Shown here piece by piece: positions 27,370 to 36,903 of a DNA stretch of 64,000 bases (within the stretch, counting starts at the first letter, position 1; the number at the start of each line of letters is the position of its first letter). Position numbers and translations under genes: made by a program. Origin of the DNA: an uncultured Bacteroidota bacterium. GTDB lineage: Bacteria > Bacteroidota > Bacteroidia > Bacteroidales > F082. The stretch lies in contig CAITDJ010000114.1 in assembly GCA_903891085.1 (NCBI GenBank), forward strand, positions 1 to 64,000. The letters are read 5' to 3'. The notes beneath the pieces are model-generated. The model had not been told where the DNA came from and searched no databases. It was given only the letters and a program-made list of their open reading frames with translations.

Positions 27370-27603
27370 ACGGATATTGCTAATTTATTGACTTTGATGA
27401 ACAATTTGCATTGTCAATTGCTATCTTGATTAGAGTTTTTCATGTTGCAGTTTTCAGCAAATTCGCAAACTATCGAAAATACAAGAGTCTCTTCCGGTAA
27501 AAAAATGAATCCGGAGATTTTCAAAAGTCAGATATATGAAAACAAAGAAAACTTTATATTGCATTGGTAATTAAGTATTTATACAAATTGTGTAAAATTG
27601 GAA

Positions 27604-28545
27604 ATGATGGTTCAGAAAATTGTAATGATTGGTGCTACCGGATTTATTGGAGGCGCATTGATCGAAATGCTTTCAGTTGAAAATAAACTGGTTATTTTTT
27701 CCAGAAAGAATATTGAAGGTAGAAAAACCGATTCTTCAAAAAATATCAGGTTTGTCAGTTTTGCTGATTCAGATGAGATTTTGTTATCGGCCATGGAAAA
27801 CTGTAAAGTCATTATTAATCTGGCCGGAGCAAGTATTGGTGACGAACGTTGGACAACAGCCCGCAAAAAGGAAATATTGGCTAGCCGAGTACAAACGATT
27901 CAACAATTAGCCAACTTGTTACATCGCATAAATTTATGCGTCGAAACAATCATACAAGCTTCAGCCATTGGATATTACGGTTTCAGTGAAACCAGAGTAT
28001 TTACTGAAGAAGATGAAAGTGGTGAAGGATTTCTGGCAGAAATTGCCGGAAAATGGGAAATGGCAGCCAAAAACAATCTTAATACCTACACAAAAAGGTT
28101 GGTTGTTATGCGATTGGGAGTTGTGCTTTCTGGCAATGGAGGCGCGTTCCCAAAGATGATTGCTCCGTTTAATTTTTATATTGGTGGAAAATTAGGAAAC
28201 GGGAAACAATGGCTATCGTGGATTCATCTGGATGATGTAAAACAGGCTGTAACATTTTTCATTGATAACCAGCAGTGCCATGGAGTTTATAATCTTGTAT
28301 CACCAAAAGCTGTCACCAATACTGATTTTGCTAAAATGGTTGGGAAGTGCCTGAATAAACCAACTTTTTTTCCAACACCATCAGTTTTAATTAAACTTGT
28401 ATTCGGGCAGATGGGAGAGGAGTTGCTATTAAAAGGTGCAAATGTTTTACCAATGCGTTTGAATGATGCAGGTTTTAAATTCCAGTTTAGTGGAATGGAA
28501 GAAGCTTTAGATCAATTGATTGATCATTTCGGAAAACATAAATAG
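27604..28545 (+). CDS. TIGR01777 family NAD(P)-dependent epimerase-like protein
   Basis: About 313 residues. I choose the ATG at 27604 over the TTG at 27598 (an ATG at 27607 is also possible). The N-terminal Rossmann motif is IGATGFIGGALI. NLAGASIGDERWT, QASAIGYYG, MRLGVVLSGNGGAFPKM and WLSWIHLDDV are diagnostic of the TIGR01777/YfcH short-chain dehydrogenase group, whose reaction is not well defined. The C-terminal DUF1731 region ends PMRLNDAGFKFQFSGMEEAL. It stands alone; its 3' end overlaps that of the convergent HD gene by 22 bp. Confidence 0.9.
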   Translation: MMVQKIVMIGATGFIGGALIEMLSVENKLVIFSRKNIEGRKTDSSKNIRFVSFADSDEILLSAMENCKVIINLAGASIGDERWTTARKKEILASRVQTIQQLANLLHRINLCVETIIQASAIGYYGFSETRVFTEEDESGEGFLAEIAGKWEMAAKNNLNTYTKRLVVMRLGVVLSGNGGAFPKMIAPFNFYIGGKLGNGKQWLSWIHLDDVKQAVTFFIDNQQCHGVYNLVSPKAVTNTDFAKMVGKCLNKPTFFPTPSVLIKLVFGQMGEELLLKGANVLPMRLNDAGFKFQFSGMEEALDQLIDHFGKHK

Positions 28546-29750
28546 TGCTTTATAACCGGAGTTGTCAGGACAGAAATATTCAATTGGTCAGCTGCATCAG
28601 AAATGTTTTGAACCGTTCCATCCTTATATAATATATTAATATTGGGCTGATTGGGATCATACGCGCTATTCGAAGTGGTGCCAACGTAAAGCAAATACGA
28701 GATTTCCTCATCATTTACTTCAAATTTGCTCCTTATTTGTTTTTCAATGAATGCAATTCTTTCAGGATCAATTTCTTCCTTCGAAAGTTCCACTTTAAAC
28801 AAGTTTCGGTTTACAATACAATTGCACAAATAGGATAGGATGTTGTCTTTGTGTTCCATCCAAACCTTAATAGCAGCGAAAATGTCGTAATCATCTAATT
28901 GTGTAAAATAAACGAGATTCATTTCGTTTTCTTCAAAATCTGTATAATTGATTTCATGTTGCAGGAAGTAACATAAGGCTGGTGTTGCAAACAATTCAAC
29001 ACCTTGATTTGCCAGATATTTGGCCCTGCGTAGAATGTTCATGAGCATACATTCAGCCGACAACACAGTTTTATGTAAATAGACCTGCCAATACATCAAT
29101 CGCCTGGCTACAATAAAATTTTCGACAGAATAAATTCCCTTTGCTTCAATAACAAGTTCATTGTCAACTACATCGAGCATAGTAATCAGTCGTTCGGCAT
29201 TGATTGTTCCTTCGGAAACGCCTGAGAAGAAACTGTCACGTTTCAGATAATCGAGTCGGTCCATATCCAACTGGCTCGAAACTAAGTTTGATAGATAATT
29301 TTTTGGATGTCTTCCGCAAAAAATCTCGATGGCTTCATCCAACTGAGAGTTGTGCTCCTGATTCAGGTTTTTCATGATAAGCATCGACAGTTTTTCGTGT
29401 GAAATGCCTTTCACGATGGATTGTTCCAATGTGTGTGAATAGGGCCCATGTCCAATGTCGTGCAAAAGAATGGCGAGTGAAACGGCTTTGCCCTCTTCTT
29501 TTGTAATGATTTTGCCTTTCGAACGTAACACCTGAACAGCCTGCTGCATCAGGTACATTGCACCTAAACTGTGATGAAATCGGGTATGCAATGCGCCAGG
29601 AAACACATAATGCGACATCCCGAGTTGCTTGATACGCCTCAAGCGTTGAAAGTACTGATGCTCAATGATATCGAAATGTAAATCATCAGGGATTGTGATG
29701 AAACCATACACCGGATCATTGAATATTTTCTTCTTGTTTTGAACAGTCAC
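28524..29750 (-). CDS. HD-domain phosphohydrolase (dGTPase-like)
   Basis: 408 residues. Metal-binding residues of an HD domain are seen in order: H59/H60 in RFHHSLG, H97-D98 in LLHDIGHGPYSH, and D in QLDMDRLDYLKRD. The start NDPVYGFITIPDDLHFDIIEHQYFQRLRRIKQLG is the signature of the HD phosphohydrolases related to dNTP triphosphohydrolases and SAMHD1. Hydrolysis of dNTPs or another nucleotide is likely (inference). It is divergent from porX with 130 bp between; this HD-porX pairing recurs in Bacteroidota. Its 3' end overlaps the convergent epimerase-like gene. Confidence 0.9.
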   Translation of the reverse strand: MTVQNKKKIFNDPVYGFITIPDDLHFDIIEHQYFQRLRRIKQLGMSHYVFPGALHTRFHHSLGAMYLMQQAVQVLRSKGKIITKEEGKAVSLAILLHDIGHGPYSHTLEQSIVKGISHEKLSMLIMKNLNQEHNSQLDEAIEIFCGRHPKNYLSNLVSSQLDMDRLDYLKRDSFFSGVSEGTINAERLITMLDVVDNELVIEAKGIYSVENFIVARRLMYWQVYLHKTVLSAECMLMNILRRAKYLANQGVELFATPALCYFLQHEINYTDFEENEMNLVYFTQLDDYDIFAAIKVWMEHKDNILSYLCNCIVNRNLFKVELSKEEIDPERIAFIEKQIRSKFEVNDEEISYLLYVGTTSNSAYDPNQPNINILYKDGTVQNISDAADQLNISVLTTPVIKHYLCFPK

Positions 29751-29880
29751 CGCTTAAAATATGTTAATTTTGTTGAGATTGAGAAGAATCAGATACTATT
29801 TGCTGCTTATTTGCATTATTACTACAAAAATAGCATTTTACTGAGTTAACTAAGTTTTTTACGCTTTAAACAATCATATA

Positions 29881-31437
29881 ATGGAAAAAGTAAGCATTTT
29901 GTGGGCAGATGATGAGATTGATTTGTTGAAACCGCACATCATTTTTCTGGAACATAAGGGATACGAAGTTGTTACAATTAACAATGGTGACGAAGCACTT
30001 GATCTGGTGCGATCAAGGCCTTTCGATATTGTTTTTCTTGATGAGAATATGCCGGGTTTATCAGGAATCGAAACCCTGGAAAAAATAAAAATTGAATACC
30101 CAAATCTTCCTGTGGTGATGATCACAAAAAGTGAGGAAGAATCTATTATGGAGGATGCCATCGGAAGTAATATTGCTGATTATCTGATTAAACCGGTGAA
30201 ACCTAACCAGATTTTGCTTTCGTTGAAAAGGAATCTGGAAAACAAGAAATTGGTCAGTGAAAAAACCACCCAGTCATACCAACAGGAATTCAGGAGCATC
30301 GGGCTCGAATTGTCAGGAAAACTGGATTTCAACGAGTGGCCTGACGTGTATCGCAAACTTATCCGTTGGGAAATTGATCTAGAAAAATCGAAGGATGAAG
30401 GTATTATTGAAGTGTTGCGACTTCAAAAGGATGAAGCTAATAATATGTTTACTCGTTTTGTTGAACGCAACTATGTTGACTGGATAAAAGGAAAATCTGT
30501 CGAAAAACCATCTATGTCACATACACTTTTCAAAGATAAAATACTTCCCAGAATCGATTCAACTGACAAACCAGTTTTTGTACTATTGATTGATAATTTG
30601 CGCTACGACCATTGGAAAGCCATACAACCATTGATAGAGGAATTTTTCAGGGTGGAAAATGACGAAATTTATTTCAGTATTCTGCCGTCAACCACACAGT
30701 ATGCGCGCAATGCACTTTTTTCAGGACTTATGCCAACCGAAATAAGAAAAAAGTTTCCTAAATATTGGGTAGATGAGGAAGAGGAAGGAACTAAAAATCA
30801 ATTTGAAGGTGAATTGTTGGGCGAGCAACTCCGACGTTTCGGAAAAGATATAAAGTATTCTTACAACAAAGTGTTGAATCTGAATGTTGGTAAGAAACTG
30901 GTCGAAAGCTTGCCCAATTTAATGGGAAACAAATTGAATGTGATTGTTTACAATTTCGTGGATATGTTGTCCCATGCCCGTACTGAGATGGAAATGATAC
31001 GCGAACTTGCAGATAATGAGGCCGCTTACCGATCATTGGTTGTTTCCTGGTTCGAACATTCTTCTTTGTTCGATATCATCCGTTTCATTGCCCACAAGAA
31101 ACTCGATCTTATCATCACAACCGACCATGGATCGGTATATGTGAAAGATCCGGTGAAAATATTGGGTGACCGAACTGTCAATACAAATTTAAGGTACAAA
31201 TACGGTAAAAGCATGAAATATAATCCCAAGGAAGTGTTTGAAATTAGAGATCCGGAAGAAATATTTTTGCCCAGGGTGAATGTGAGTACTGCCTTTGTAT
31301 TTGCCCGGTCTAATGATTTCTTTGCCTATCCGAATAATTACAACCATTATGTTAACTATTACAAGAATACTTTCCAGCATGGTGGCATTTCGATGCAGGA
31401 AATGATGGTTCCGATTATATATCTCAAATCGAAATAG
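29881..31437 (+). CDS. porX: T9SS response regulator PorX (receiver + PglZ-type domain)
   Basis: 518 residues. Residues 1-120 are a CheY-like receiver with acidic pocket D10-D11, phospho-acceptor D54 (VFLDENMPG) and K104 (YLIKP). A helical linker follows. Residues ~230-518 are a PglZ/alkaline-phosphatase-fold domain with metal ligands in LLIDNLRYD (D238), STTQYARNALF (T271/T272), VDMLSHAR (D361, H365) and TTDHGS (D415, H416). PorX has no DNA-binding domain; with the kinase PorY it controls T9SS gene expression and has phosphodiesterase activity in Porphyromonas. tsaE and ald follow (2 and 13 bp). PorY is not in this window. Confidence 0.95.
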   Translation: MEKVSILWADDEIDLLKPHIIFLEHKGYEVVTINNGDEALDLVRSRPFDIVFLDENMPGLSGIETLEKIKIEYPNLPVVMITKSEEESIMEDAIGSNIADYLIKPVKPNQILLSLKRNLENKKLVSEKTTQSYQQEFRSIGLELSGKLDFNEWPDVYRKLIRWEIDLEKSKDEGIIEVLRLQKDEANNMFTRFVERNYVDWIKGKSVEKPSMSHTLFKDKILPRIDSTDKPVFVLLIDNLRYDHWKAIQPLIEEFFRVENDEIYFSILPSTTQYARNALFSGLMPTEIRKKFPKYWVDEEEEGTKNQFEGELLGEQLRRFGKDIKYSYNKVLNLNVGKKLVESLPNLMGNKLNVIVYNFVDMLSHARTEMEMIRELADNEAAYRSLVVSWFEHSSLFDIIRFIAHKKLDLIITTDHGSVYVKDPVKILGDRTVNTNLRYKYGKSMKYNPKEVFEIRDPEEIFLPRVNVSTAFVFARSNDFFAYPNNYNHYVNYYKNTFQHGGISMQEMMVPIIYLKSK

Positions 31438-31438
31438 T

Positions 31439-31867
31439 ATGGAGTTTGAGGTAAATCAATTGGCAGATTTGGAGAATGTTGTGACTGCGATGTTGGTTTT
31501 TGCAAAACAATCAAAAATATTTGCTTTTTATGGATCTATGGGTGCAGGGAAAACAACCCTGATCAAGCAGTTCTGCCGAAGGATGCGCGTAACTGATGAA
31601 GTAAATAGCCCAACTTTTTCTATTGTAAATGAATATGTTACAACTGAAAATGAATCAATTTTCCATTTTGATTTTTACCGTATTCATAAACCTGAAGAGG
31701 CATACGATATTGGTTATGAGAATTATTTTTATGGTGGTAATTTGTGTTTGATCGAATGGCCTGAAAAGATTGAGCAACTTTTACCTGATAACTACGTAAA
31801 AGTATCGATTGTTACTGACGCTATGAGTGAGTGTCGGAAAATCACTATTGAAATTATAAACCACTAA
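31439..31867 (+). CDS. tsaE: tRNA threonylcarbamoyladenosine ATPase TsaE
   Basis: 142 residues. Walker A GSMGAGKTT (G32-T40), the conserved NSPTFSIVNEY segment, HFDFYRI and LIEWPEKIEQLLP (Walker B-like E/W) are all TsaE features. It supports TsaD-TsaB in making the t6A modification of ANN-decoding tRNAs. The start lies 2 bp after the porX stop, so it is translated from the same mRNA. tsaD is in this window at 40.9-41.9 kb; tsaB is not. Confidence 0.95.
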   Translation: MEFEVNQLADLENVVTAMLVFAKQSKIFAFYGSMGAGKTTLIKQFCRRMRVTDEVNSPTFSIVNEYVTTENESIFHFDFYRIHKPEEAYDIGYENYFYGGNLCLIEWPEKIEQLLPDNYVKVSIVTDAMSECRKITIEIINH

Positions 31868-31880
31868 TTATTAGTGTTTA

Positions 31881-33101
31881 ATGGGTGAAGGATTACAAAA
31901 CATCAGGTTTCAGGCTGAAGGCTCATTGCTACCGCAGGAAGAAATGCTGGAGGTTAAAAATCGCAAAAACAGTTTAACCATTGGTTTACCTCGCGAGGTT
32001 TCCCCCAACGAAAATCGCATTGCATTGGTACCTGATGCAGTCAGGCTGCTGGTTTCAAATGGTCATCGGGTGGTTATTGAAGAACATGCAGGAGATAACG
32101 CGCATTTCACAGATTATGAGTTTGCTGAGGCCGGAGCTGAGGTTGTTTCAAACCATGCATCACCATTCTCTGCTGATATCGTGTTGAAAATTTCACCACC
32201 CGACCGTACAGAAATTGAATTGCTATCAAAACAGAAAACACTAATTTCAGTATTGCAACTTCCCACACGCGATAAGGAGTATTTTAACCAATTACTGATC
32301 AAGCGAACAAATTCGATTGCATTTGAAAATATTCAGGATAAAACGGGTGCCTTGCCATTAGTAAGGTCGATGAGTGAAATTATTGGAAACGCTGCGATGT
32401 TGGTAGCAGCTGAGTATTTGTGTCATCCTGTTTATGGAAAAGGCGTGATGCTGGGTGGTTTTCCGGGCGTTACACCCACTGAAGTAGTAATAATTGGCGC
32501 AGGTACTGTTGCCGAGTATGCTATTCGTGCAGCGAATGGCATGGGGGCTGTGGTAAAGGTTTTTGATAATTCAATGTATAAACTCCGAACATTACAAAAT
32601 AACCTTGGGTTGCGGCTTTATACATCTATTTTAGAGCCATTTTTACTTGAACAGGCGCTAAAGTCGGCTGATGTGGTTATAGCTGCAAAGCATTCTCCCA
32701 GTGGTGTTTCTCCATGTTTGATAAACGCAGACATGGTGAAGAAGATGAAAGCAGGTTCAGTAGTGATCGATGTGAGTATTGATCAGGGTGGTTGTTTTGA
32801 AACGTCGCGTCCGACAACACATTTGAATCCTGTTTATCAGCAATATGGCGTAACGCACTATTGTGTACCGAATATTGCTTCAAAAGTACCACGCACAGCA
32901 GCCTATTCTTTTAGTAATTTTTTTGCTCCTTTGCTGCTCGAAATGGGTGAGGCCGGTAGTTTGGAAAACCTGCTACGGATGAATTTGCCTTTACGCAAAG
33001 GTGTATATGTATTTAATGGGAAGATTACCAATCAGCAAATCAGTAATTTATACGATCTCCCGTTTCAACATATCGATTTGATGATGGCTGCTTTCTTCTA
33101 A
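31881..33101 (+). CDS. ald: Alanine dehydrogenase
   Basis: 406 residues. The N-terminal domain has IGLPREVSPNENRIALVPDAV with the pyruvate-binding Arg/Lys region (the family start KxGxPxE..ENRVAL), the NAD-binding Rossmann motif VVIIGAGTVAEYAIRAANG lies near residue 200, and the C-terminus contains CVPNIASKVPRTAAYSFSN. It interconverts alanine with pyruvate and ammonium using NAD. This divergent version starts with ~30 extra residues and is typical for Bacteroidota, where it follows porX-tsaE. Third gene of that operon (13 bp gap). Confidence 0.88.
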   Translation: MGEGLQNIRFQAEGSLLPQEEMLEVKNRKNSLTIGLPREVSPNENRIALVPDAVRLLVSNGHRVVIEEHAGDNAHFTDYEFAEAGAEVVSNHASPFSADIVLKISPPDRTEIELLSKQKTLISVLQLPTRDKEYFNQLLIKRTNSIAFENIQDKTGALPLVRSMSEIIGNAAMLVAAEYLCHPVYGKGVMLGGFPGVTPTEVVIIGAGTVAEYAIRAANGMGAVVKVFDNSMYKLRTLQNNLGLRLYTSILEPFLLEQALKSADVVIAAKHSPSGVSPCLINADMVKKMKAGSVVIDVSIDQGGCFETSRPTTHLNPVYQQYGVTHYCVPNIASKVPRTAAYSFSNFFAPLLLEMGEAGSLENLLRMNLPLRKGVYVFNGKITNQQISNLYDLPFQHIDLMMAAFF

Positions 33102-33140
33102 ATCGCATGAATTGAATCTATTTTTACTACAAACAATCTG

Positions 33141-34208
33141 ATGAATAAACCAGAAGGAAGAATTTTTTTCGGCAGTGAGGCGTGCGAAACAATGCATCAC
33201 TATTTCGATTCATGCTTTGCATCCGGAAGGATGATTTTTATTCTGGTTGACGAAAATTCACGTAAATGCTGCCTTCCAATTCTGCTGAGCAATTGTGATC
33301 TGAATCAGTATAAGTTCACAATGATTGAAATTCAATCCGGGGAAAAGAATAAAACCCTTGAAACTGTTGCCTTTATCTGGGAACAACTTACCATTGGCGG
33401 AGCAGATCGAAAATCGGTACTCATCAACCTTGGAGGTGGTGTTTTGTGCGATATGGGTGGATTTGCAGCTTCATGCTACAACCGTGGAATTGAAACTGTA
33501 AATATTCCTACAACATTACTTGCCATGGTCGATGCGGCAGTAGGTGGAAAAACCGGATTTGATTTCATAACTTATAAAAATCACATTGGTTCATTTTACC
33601 AACCATCGGGTATTTTTGTTTTTGAAGAATTTCTCAAAACATTAGAAATACGCCAAATAGAGGCTGGATTGGCAGAAGTAATCAAGTATGGCTTTATTTC
33701 CGATCAAAGTTTACTCGAAAAGCTGTATGGTTCTAAAACTGAAACACTTTCATTCAATGAACTGATACAAATATGTATTCATGCAAAAATAGAGATTACT
33801 ACTATCGACCCAAATGAGCAAGGCCTTCGAAAAATATTGAATTTTGGACATACAATTGGCCATGCTATCGAATCCTTTGCATTAAACAGAGAAATAGATA
33901 TCCTTCATGGTGAGGCAGTTGCGGTTGGTTTGCTATGCGAACTTTGGCTATCAGTCAAATACAAAAGCCTGGATAGTAACGTATTAAACGATTACATTCT
34001 TTTTTATCACTATCATTTCAGTCATTTGACTTATGTTTTTGAAAACGCAAATGAAATAATCGACAGGATGATGCTGGATAAAAAGAATAGTTCAGGATTG
34101 TTGAAATTCGTACTAATCAACAAACCAGGTGAACCGATTTGGGATGAGGTGATCACTAATGATGGTGTAAAGGAATGTCTAGAGTTTTATAATACATTGA
34201 AAATATGA
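33141..34208 (+). CDS. aroB: 3-dehydroquinate synthase
   Basis: 355 residues. NAD-binding GGGVLCDMGGFAASCYNRGI, substrate loop NIPTTLLAMVDAAVGGKTGFDF, and metal ligands in ESFALNREI/HGEAVAVGL (H in GHTIGHAIE and in LHGEAVAVG) are all present. It cyclises DAHP in the shikimate pathway. It is followed by aroA after 10 bp, so two shikimate genes form an operon. The other steps are not in the window. Confidence 0.95.
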   Translation: MNKPEGRIFFGSEACETMHHYFDSCFASGRMIFILVDENSRKCCLPILLSNCDLNQYKFTMIEIQSGEKNKTLETVAFIWEQLTIGGADRKSVLINLGGGVLCDMGGFAASCYNRGIETVNIPTTLLAMVDAAVGGKTGFDFITYKNHIGSFYQPSGIFVFEEFLKTLEIRQIEAGLAEVIKYGFISDQSLLEKLYGSKTETLSFNELIQICIHAKIEITTIDPNEQGLRKILNFGHTIGHAIESFALNREIDILHGEAVAVGLLCELWLSVKYKSLDSNVLNDYILFYHYHFSHLTYVFENANEIIDRMMLDKKNSSGLLKFVLINKPGEPIWDEVITNDGVKECLEFYNTLKI

Positions 34209-34218
34209 TTGTTACACT

Positions 34219-35469
34219 ATGAAACTAAAGCTTCTAAACACTTGCTTTGATGCAAAAATTCAAATAAGTTCAAGCAAAAGTGAGAGTAACCGTGCCTTGA
34301 TGATCAATGCTTATGCTGGCAATATTCTTCATATTACAAATTTGTCGGATGCCGATGATACAGTTTTACTGAGTAAATTATTAAGTGAAATACACCTATC
34401 TGAAAATTCAGGTCAGGAAGTGATTATTGACTGTCATAATGCAGGAACTGTTTATCGTTTTTTGTTAACTTATCTTGCAAACAAACCAGGCAAATGGGTC
34501 TTAACAGGTTCGGAAAGAATGAAGCAACGTCCTGTAAATGATTTAGTTGCTACCTTGATCGAATTAGGTGCCGATATCAGATATATTGAAAATTCAGGTT
34601 TCCCTCCTTTACTGGTTACCGGAAAAATATTGTCAGGTGGTTCAACCGCTGTTTCAATTGAAAAAAGCAGTCAGTTTGCTTCTTCACTCATCATGGCAGC
34701 ACCGGTTTGGACCAATGGTATTCAACTTGAACTTACCGGCAATCCATCATCCATGCCTTATTTAGATATGACATTGAATATGATGAAGTTGTGTGGTGCC
34801 GATGTGGTTCGCAGGGATGAATTGGTGATTGTTTCTCCGGTTCCATACACCCAAGCTGAACTTTCTATTTCAGCAGATTGGAGTGGAGCTGCATTTTGGT
34901 TCGAAATGGTTGCTTTGAGCGTAGATGGTCGTCTATACCTGGAAGGGGTATCTTTAAAAAGCGATCAGGGTGACCGTGTTTTGGTTGATTTCTTCAAAAA
35001 GTTAGGTGTTGATTGTAAGGAAAATCCGGGTGGGCTCCTCATCTGGAAATTGGGTGATATGACAGATGAAATTCAGTTCAATCTTCGTGATTTTCCTGAT
35101 TTATTACCAGCCTTGGCGGTTACCTGTGCTGGGTTAGGTGTAAAAGCTTTTTTTTCGGGCCTCGAAAACCTTGTAATTAAAGAATCGAACCGAACAAAAG
35201 CGATTCAACAAGAGTTATTTAAAGTAGGAGTAAGGTGTGATATGCCTTCAATTGGCGAACTTATCATACATTCCTCAACAATAAAGTATAGTGAATCAGA
35301 CAGTTGTATTGTTTTTGAATCATACGACGACCACCGGATGGCCATGGCATTGGCACCATTGGTACTGAGGCTTGGTAAACTGCAAATTAATCGGTCAGAG
35401 GCAGTTTCAAAATCATATCCTGGTTTTTGGAGCGAATTATTAAAAACCAATGCTGTTTCTATTGATTGA
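34219..35469 (+). CDS. aroA: 3-phosphoshikimate 1-carboxyvinyltransferase
   Basis: 416 residues. Begins with the substrate-binding KIQISSSKSESNRALMINAYAG; DCHNAGTVYRFLLTYLA is the conserved N-domain motif (NAGTxxR), and the C-terminal domain has KESNRTKAIQQEL and ESYDDHRMAMALAPL with the catalytic D/E residues. It joins phosphoshikimate and PEP to make EPSP. Operon with aroB. The sequence is more divergent than the class I/II enzymes but contains all key residues, as is normal in Bacteroidota. Confidence 0.94.
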   Translation: MKLKLLNTCFDAKIQISSSKSESNRALMINAYAGNILHITNLSDADDTVLLSKLLSEIHLSENSGQEVIIDCHNAGTVYRFLLTYLANKPGKWVLTGSERMKQRPVNDLVATLIELGADIRYIENSGFPPLLVTGKILSGGSTAVSIEKSSQFASSLIMAAPVWTNGIQLELTGNPSSMPYLDMTLNMMKLCGADVVRRDELVIVSPVPYTQAELSISADWSGAAFWFEMVALSVDGRLYLEGVSLKSDQGDRVLVDFFKKLGVDCKENPGGLLIWKLGDMTDEIQFNLRDFPDLLPALAVTCAGLGVKAFFSGLENLVIKESNRTKAIQQELFKVGVRCDMPSIGELIIHSSTIKYSESDSCIVFESYDDHRMAMALAPLVLRLGKLQINRSEAVSKSYPGFWSELLKTNAVSID

Positions 35470-35497
35470 TTCTTTATTTTTGCAACAAAACAGAAAT

Positions 35498-36223
35498 ATG
35501 CTTGTCGATCTATTCATTCCGTGTTTCATCGATCAGATTTATCCTGCTACCGGGATGAATATGGTAAAAGTGCTTAAAAAAGCAGGTGTTGAGGTATATT
35601 ACAATCCCGAACAGACATGTTGTGGGCAGATGGCTTTCAACAGCGGCTTTCGTGATGAAGCCAAAAAATTGGGAAACAAGTTCCTGAAAGATTTTCCAAA
35701 TGACCGTCCAGTTGTTGGTGCCACTGCGTCCTGCACTGGATATGTTAAAAACTATTTCCATGAGCTTTTTCATAATACAGGGAATCATCTCGAATACAAG
35801 CGTTTGGTAAGGAATATGTATGAAATAACAGATTTTCTAGTCAATCAGGTTGGTTTTACCGATTTTGGTGCAACTTTTCCTCACAAAGTAACCTTTCATG
35901 ACAGTTGTGCCGGTTTACGAGAATACGGATTAAAGGATGAAGCCCGATTGCTATTATCAAAAGTGAAGGGCATTGAACTTGTTGAAATGCGTGATACTCA
36001 TGTCTGTTGTGGTTTCGGAGGGACCTTCTCCATCAAGCACGAGCCGATTTCAGTAGCTATGGCCCAACAAAAAGTTGAAAATGCACTGGAAACTGGTGCA
36101 GAATATATTGTTTCCACCGATTTATCATGTCTCATGAATCAACAAGGATACATATCAAAGCAGAATCTACCGATAAAGGTCATTCATATTGTGGATATTC
36201 TGGCTTCTGGTTGGGAAGAATAA
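35498..36223 (+). CDS. LutA-like (Fe-S) binding protein, CCG domains
   Basis: 241 residues from the ATG at 35498 (MLVDLFIPCFIDQIYP, the usual family start); a frame reaching back to 35450 would overlap aroA. Two CCG-type cysteine-rich units are seen: PCF with TCCGQMAFNSG, and DSCAGLR with CCGFGGTFSIKH, plus SCTGYVKNY. LutA (YkgE) proteins form a lactate oxidation complex with LutB and LutC; neither is adjacent here. It follows aroA by 28 bp. A role as a single-subunit redox partner is possible. Confidence 0.88.
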   Translation: MLVDLFIPCFIDQIYPATGMNMVKVLKKAGVEVYYNPEQTCCGQMAFNSGFRDEAKKLGNKFLKDFPNDRPVVGATASCTGYVKNYFHELFHNTGNHLEYKRLVRNMYEITDFLVNQVGFTDFGATFPHKVTFHDSCAGLREYGLKDEARLLLSKVKGIELVEMRDTHVCCGFGGTFSIKHEPISVAMAQQKVENALETGAEYIVSTDLSCLMNQQGYISKQNLPIKVIHIVDILASGWEE

Positions 36224-36329
36224 TTCCTCTTGACCACCTTTTGTGCTTACTCTTTTTTATTGTTTTCTGATTTTTACTCCCTGATTTGTCGCTATAAGTC
36301 GGGGTGCAAATGCTAATATTTATTAAAAA

Positions 36330-36393
36330 AGTAACTAATTAGTGATATAATGTAATATATATTTGCTATTTAGTAACTAATACATTACATTTG
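36330..36393 (+). promoter_or_regulatory. Promoter with direct and inverted repeats (membrane/XRE pair)
   Basis: TTTG at 36362-36365, then 20 nt, then TACATTTG at 36386-36393: a good Bacteroidota promoter 25 bp before the gene at 36418. AGTAACTAAT is repeated exactly at 36330-36339 and 36372-36381 (42 bp apart), and AATGTAAT (36349-36356) is mirrored by ATTACATT (36384-36391), which overlaps the -7 box. These are likely binding sites for a regulator, perhaps the XRE protein encoded downstream. Confidence 0.65.
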
Positions 36394-36417
36394 TCTGACA
36401 TTTTTAATTAGAAACAG

Positions 36418-36903
36418 ATGAAAACAAATTTCCTTCTTCCAAACCGATACAAAAAGTTCGGATGGTTTTTATTGGTTCCCGCTTCCGTGTTGGGATTTAT
36501 TGTCCTATTCTTCGATTTTGAGTTTAAATTCCTTGATCATAAAGTATTTGCAATTTATGCGGAGGGATATAAACTATTTGGGGATTCTCCTGGCTTTTTT
36601 CGATTCGTTGATGATAATCTGACCAATGAGATTGTAGGGATAGTTTTTTTGGTTGGTGCAATTTTTACTTCATTTTCGAAAGAAAAGCAGGAGGACGAAT
36701 TTATAACAACTACCCGAATGGAATCGCTTTTGTGGGCGACTTATGTCAACTATGCGGTTATGATTTTCTGTATCATATTTTTCTTCAATCTGATTTTTTT
36801 GTATGTATTGATTTTAAATATGTTTACAACACTTATCTTCTTCATTATCAGGTTTAATTTTATTCTTTATAGATCCAAAAAATCGCTCGGTTATGAAAAA
36901 TAA
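36418..36903 (+). CDS. Small multi-pass membrane protein paired with XRE regulator
   Basis: 161 residues with about four membrane helices: WFLLVPASVLGFIVLFF near 15-32, IVGIVFLVGAIF near 73-84, and two adjacent hydrophobic stretches after ~105 (NYAVMIFCIIFFFNLIFLYV, FTTLIFFIIRF). Soluble loops are charged. No known domain is recognised. Its end overlaps the XRE gene by 11 bp, so they are cotranslated. A sensor or partner for the regulator is plausible, as small membrane proteins next to this XRE type recur in Bacteroidota and Firmicutes. Confidence 0.75.
   Translation: MKTNFLLPNRYKKFGWFLLVPASVLGFIVLFFDFEFKFLDHKVFAIYAEGYKLFGDSPGFFRFVDDNLTNEIVGIVFLVGAIFTSFSKEKQEDEFITTTRMESLLWATYVNYAVMIFCIIFFFNLIFLYVLILNMFTTLIFFIIRFNFILYRSKKSLGYEK

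Noticed and set aside
27370-27597. Possible small gene or RNA in the MFS-epimerase gap
   Set aside because: 228 bases without a good start, RBS or hairpin; short frames look random.
28524-29750. HD-domain protein as a nucleotide-depletion antiphage dGTPase
   Set aside because: Full length and features fit the housekeeping HD phosphohydrolases found beside porX; there is no defence context.
29881-31437. PglZ domain as part of a BREX defence system
   Set aside because: It is fused to a receiver domain with D54 and matches PorX; no BREX genes (brxC, pglX) are nearby.
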